Assembly (NCBI RefSeq): GCF_041912895.1
Contig: NZ_JAYSGI010000005.1
Location: 1-64,000 of the forward strand
Direction: 5' to 3'
Origin: Pelagerythrobacter sp041912895
GTDB lineage: Bacteria > Pseudomonadota > Alphaproteobacteria > Sphingomonadales > Sphingomonadaceae
Length of the DNA: 64,000 bases
In this document: positions 61,177 to 64,000 of the stretch, one piece after another
How the letters are laid out: each line of letters begins with the position of its first letter
Position numbering within the stretch: the stretch's first letter is position 1
Translations under genes and position numbers: made by a program
Notes under the pieces: model-generated
Seen by the model: only the letters and a program-made list of their open reading frames with translations
Database searches by the model: none
What the model was told of the DNA's origin: nothing

Positions 61177-61329
61177 AAAATCCTCCCCGGCACGGGGAGC
61201 GGGACCGCCCGCGAAGCGGGTGGTGGAGGGGCAGGTGCAAGGGTTCGCGACATTGAAGATCATGAGCAGCCGCGCGTGCCCTTCCACCATGCTGTCGCAT
61301 GGTCCCCCTCCCCAATGGGGGAGGATTTT
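61177..61329. repeat. Palindromic intergenic repeat (REP/MITE-like) beside valS
   Basis: A 153-base element bounded by the inverted ends AAAATCCTCCCC (61177-61188) and GGGGAGGATTTT (61318-61329). Inside are two further palindromes: ACCGCCCGC-GA-AGCGGGTGGT (61204-61224, one G:T pair) and ACCATGC-TGTC-GCATGGT (61286-61303). Elements of this composition are widespread between genes in sphingomonads (from memory). Two shorter CCTCCCC/GGGGAG relatives lie at 3195-3228 and 21770-21793. It fills most of the 309-base gap between queE and valS and includes a stem right after the valS stop, so it may act as its terminator. No gene is visible in the rest of the gap. Confidence 0.75.
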
Positions 61330-61334
61330 TTGGC

Positions 61335-64000
61335 TCAGCCCAGCCGTTCGAGCGCCGCCTTCAGCCGCTGCGCCTCGGCGGTGTGGTGCGCGTGGTCGGC
61401 GCGCGCCTTCTCCACCGCCTCGGGCTTTGCGCGTTCGACGAAGTTGGCGTTCGACAGCCGCCCTTCGAGTGCCTTCGCCTCTTTCTCCGAAGCGGCAAGG
61501 GCTTTCGTCAGGCGTGCCTTCTCGGCGTCGATGTCGATCAGGCCTTCCAGCGGGATCACCAGCGCATCGCCTCCAGCGCCGACCTGCAACGCCGCGCCGC
61601 CGGGGGCGGGCTCGGTGTGCACGGCGAAAAGCCGCGCCACGCGCTCGATCGCGGCGGCATTGCCCGACAGCACCTTGCGCGCGACGCCTGACGGTTCGGC
61701 TAGCCACGCTTCCAGCTTCGCGCCGGGGGCGAGGCCGAGTTCGTTCTTCGCCCCGCGCAGGTTGCGGGTCAGCTCGATCAGCCATTCGACCTCGGCCTTG
61801 GCCGCGGCGTCCACCGCCGCTTCGGGCTGCGGCCATTTAGCGAGGATCAGTTCGTACCGCCGATCGCCTTGCGCGTGCCACAGTTCCTCGGTGATGAAAG
61901 GCATGAACGGGTGCAGCATCACGAGGATCTGGTCGAGCGTCCAGCCGGCGACGGCCTTCGTCTCGTCGTCGATCCCGCCCTTGATAAGCTCCAGATACCA
62001 ATCGCAGAACGTGTCCCACACGAAGTGGTAGATCGCGTTCGCGGCGGCATCGAAGCGCAGGTCGGCCATCGCCTTGTCGAGCGCGGCGAGAGTTTCCACC
62101 ACCTCGCCCACGATCCAGCGGTTGACCGCGCTGGTCGCCGCAGGCGCCGCGACGCTGTCGCTCGCGCCGATGCCGTTCGCCTGGCAGAAGCGGGTGGCGT
62201 TCCACAGCTTGGTGGCGAAGTTGCGGTATCCCTCGACCCGCGCCTCGTCCATCTTCACGTCGCGGCCCTGGCTTTCCATCGCCGCCATGAAGAAGCGCAG
62301 CGCGTCGGCGCCGTACTTGTCGATCAGCAGCAGCGGATCGACCACGTTGCCCTTGGACTTGGACATCTTCTGCCCGTCCGCCGCGCGCACCAGCCCGTGC
62401 AGGTAGAGCCGCTTCCACGGCGCTTCACCCAGGAAATGCATCCCCTGCATCGCCATGCGCGCATCCCAGAAGAACAGGATATCGAAGCCGGAGATCAGCA
62501 GGTCGTTGGGATAGTGCTTGGCGAGGAGGTCGGTCTCCTCCGGCCAGCCGAGCGTGGCGAAGGGCCAGAGCGCGCTGGAGAACCATGTGTCGAGGACGTC
62601 GTCATCGCGGGTCAGTTTCTTGTTGCCCGCCTGTGCCTGCGCTTCCTCCTCGGTCAGCGCGACGTAGGCCTGGCCGTCTTCGTCGTACCAAGCCGGAATC
62701 CGGTGCCCCCACCACAGCTGGCGGCTAACGCACCACGGCTGGATGTTCTCCATCCAGTTGAAGAACGTCTTCTCCCAGCTCTTCGGGACGATCTCGATCC
62801 GCCCGTCGCGCACCGCCTCGATCGGGGCCTGCGCGAGCTTTTCGGCATCGACGTACCACTGGTCGGTCAGCCACGGCTCGATCACCACGCCGCCGCGGTC
62901 GCCGAAGGGTGTGGCGATCGTGCGCGGTTCGGCGTCGTGCTCCGCGCCATCCTTGTCGAGGTGCGGGATCAGGAAGCCCAGTTCCTTCATCCGTGCCACG
63001 ACCAGTTCGCGCGCGCCGTCCGTCCCGTCGCGGCGGAAGCGGTGGAGACCGAGGAATTCGTCCGGCACGAGCCCGTCCGCCGTCTGGCTCACGTTGCCCT
63101 CGGCATCGAGCATGTTGAGCATTTCGCCCGGCGCGATCGCGGCGCGTTTGCCGACCTCGAAGTCGTTGAAATCGTGGCCCGGCGTGATCTTGACCACGCC
63201 GCTGCCCAGTTCGGGATCGGCGTGTTCGTCAGCCACCACCTTGAAGCGGCGGCCGGTGATCGGCTGGACGATCTCCTTGCCGACCACGCTGGCGTAGCGC
63301 TCGTCGCCTGGATGCACCGCCACGGCCATGTCGGCCAGCATCGTTTCGGGCCGGGTCGTCGCGACGACGAGGTGGTCCTTGCCGTCCGCCGTGGTGACAC
63401 CATCCGCCAGCGGATAGCGGAAGTGCCAGAAGCCGCCCTTCACGTCCTGCGTCTCGACTTCGAGGTCGCTGATCGCGGTCTTGAGCTTCGGGTCCCAGTT
63501 CACCAGCCGCTTGTCGCGGTAGATCAGGCCGTCGTTGTAGAGGTCGACGAACACCTTGGTCACCGCGCGGGTGAACTCGGGGCTCATGGTGAACTGTTCG
63601 CGGCTCCAGTCCATCGAGCAGCCGAGGCGGCGGAGCTGGCGGGTGATCGTGCCGCCGCTTTCCTCCTTCCACTCCCACACCTTCGCCACGAAATCCTCGC
63701 GCGAATAGTTGGTGCGCTTGTCCTGGCTCGCCTCGAACTGGCGCTCGACCACCATCTGCGTGGCGATGCCCGCATGGTCGGTGCCGACGACCCACAGCGC
63801 ATCCTTGCCGCGCAGCCGCTCGTAGCGCACGACCACGTCCTGCAGCGTGTTGTCGAGCGCGTGGCCGATGTGGAGCGATCCCGTCACGTTGGGCGGCGGG
63901 TTGACGATCGTGAACGGCTCGGCATCCGGGCGCTCGGGCCGGAACAGGCCGTTCGCTTCCCAGTGCGAATACCAGCGCGCCTCGATATCGGCGGGGTCGA
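61335..64000 (-). CDS. valS: Valyl-tRNA synthetase, N-terminus cut by window edge
   Basis: About 887 residues are visible in frame to the window end; the first few residues are missing. The class I HIGH motif is in PPPNVTGSLHIGHAL near the start, and KMSKSKGNVVDP is the second motif. The editing domain (ATTRPETMLADMAV) and a C-terminal coiled-coil arm ending RLKAALERLG are present. It charges tRNA-Val; a tRNA-Val(CAC) is in this window. A GTG at 63887 in frame would omit the HIGH-preceding NPPPN stretch and is not the start. Confidence 0.97.
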   Translation of the reverse strand, partial: DPADIEARWYSHWEANGLFRPERPDAEPFTIVNPPPNVTGSLHIGHALDNTLQDVVVRYERLRGKDALWVVGTDHAGIATQMVVERQFEASQDKRTNYSREDFVAKVWEWKEESGGTITRQLRRLGCSMDWSREQFTMSPEFTRAVTKVFVDLYNDGLIYRDKRLVNWDPKLKTAISDLEVETQDVKGGFWHFRYPLADGVTTADGKDHLVVATTRPETMLADMAVAVHPGDERYASVVGKEIVQPITGRRFKVVADEHADPELGSGVVKITPGHDFNDFEVGKRAAIAPGEMLNMLDAEGNVSQTADGLVPDEFLGLHRFRRDGTDGARELVVARMKELGFLIPHLDKDGAEHDAEPRTIATPFGDRGGVVIEPWLTDQWYVDAEKLAQAPIEAVRDGRIEIVPKSWEKTFFNWMENIQPWCVSRQLWWGHRIPAWYDEDGQAYVALTEEEAQAQAGNKKLTRDDDVLDTWFSSALWPFATLGWPEETDLLAKHYPNDLLISGFDILFFWDARMAMQGMHFLGEAPWKRLYLHGLVRAADGQKMSKSKGNVVDPLLLIDKYGADALRFFMAAMESQGRDVKMDEARVEGYRNFATKLWNATRFCQANGIGASDSVAAPAATSAVNRWIVGEVVETLAALDKAMADLRFDAAANAIYHFVWDTFCDWYLELIKGGIDDETKAVAGWTLDQILVMLHPFMPFITEELWHAQGDRRYELILAKWPQPEAAVDAAAKAEVEWLIELTRNLRGAKNELGLAPGAKLEAWLAEPSGVARKVLSGNAAAIERVARLFAVHTEPAPGGAALQVGAGGDALVIPLEGLIDIDAEKARLTKALAASEKEAKALEGRLSNANFVERAKPEAVEKARADHAHHTAEAQRLKAALERLG

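Noticed and set aside
1..64000. CRISPR arrays, insertion sequences or prophage genes
   Set aside because: No regularly spaced direct repeats, transposase-type or phage-structural genes were seen on reading both strands.

Overview
The window is a chromosomal segment of a high-GC alphaproteobacterium, most likely a sphingomonad of the Erythrobacteraceae type. Evidence for this is the pair of TonB-dependent receptors, the ChpT phosphotransferase, an RpoH carrying the RpoH box, DUF3297, DUF1761 and DUF2721 proteins, a TorF-family porin, the order serS-surE-(LysM/M23), and genes packed with 1-4 base overlaps. It looks like core genome: I see no phage, integrase, transposase or CRISPR array. One roughly 150-base palindromic intergenic repeat and two shorter relatives are present. 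The assignment to genus level is inference from gene content only.

Layout. 1-6.8 kb (minus strand): a probable iron-regulated operon (PepSY membrane protein, small membrane protein, TonB siderophore receptor) behind a Fur-box-like site, then a transglutaminase-like protein, glucokinase and the start of a divergent PEP-carboxylase-like gene cut by the window edge. 7-12.8 kb: rimO, a DUF1761 protein, then the overlapping minus-strand chain serS-surE-(NlpD-like LysM/M23)-potassium channel. 12.9-17.4 kb: sulfotransferase, a second TonB receptor with a TetR regulator divergent to it, tRNA-Val(CAC). 17.5-21.8 kb: sppA, then pyrB with a dihydroorotase-like partner that has lost most metal ligands. 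21.8-25.9 kb: a ParA-type ATPase, a possible ribbon-helix-helix partner and a TPR-SPOR lipoprotein, divergent from a Sel1-SPOR protein. 25.9-28.6 kb: DUF418 protein, bfd, bfr, DUF2721 protein. 28.6-33.4 kb: der, a secreted CHAP protein, DUF3297, tRNA-Leu(UAG), and a trigger factor with a long Ala-Lys-rich tail. 33.4-37.6 kb: secreted amidase, clpP, clpX. 37.6-44.4 kb: CDF zinc transporter, mtgA, HxlR regulator with a divergent SDR, rpoH, rluD, JAMM peptidase, chpT, AmpD-like amidase. 44.4-44.8 kb: RNase P RNA. 44.9-52.4 kb: serine-protease autotransporter, ugd, metallophosphoesterase, TorF porin, SIMPL protein. 52.4-61 kb: glyoxalase-like protein, nhaA, an NfrB-like glycosyltransferase with an unknown partner, TSUP permease with a TIGR02186 protein, HerA-like ATPase, queE. 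61.2-64 kb: a palindromic repeat and valS (N-terminus cut).

Themes. Proteostasis is strongly represented (tig, clpP, clpX, rpoH, sppA, serS, valS, rimO, rluD, der, rnpB). Envelope and cell-wall functions are also prominent: the NlpD-like protein, mtgA, the AmpD-like amidase, the CHAP protein, two SPOR proteins, the autotransporter and ugd. Iron handling includes a TonB/PepSY operon and bfd-bfr, both preceded by inverted repeats. The least explained loci are the ParA/SPOR cluster, the pyrB-linked degenerate dihydroorotase, the compact NfrB-like glycosyltransferase pair, and the lysine-rich tail on trigger factor. I did not find a clearly undescribed large system; these are the best candidates.
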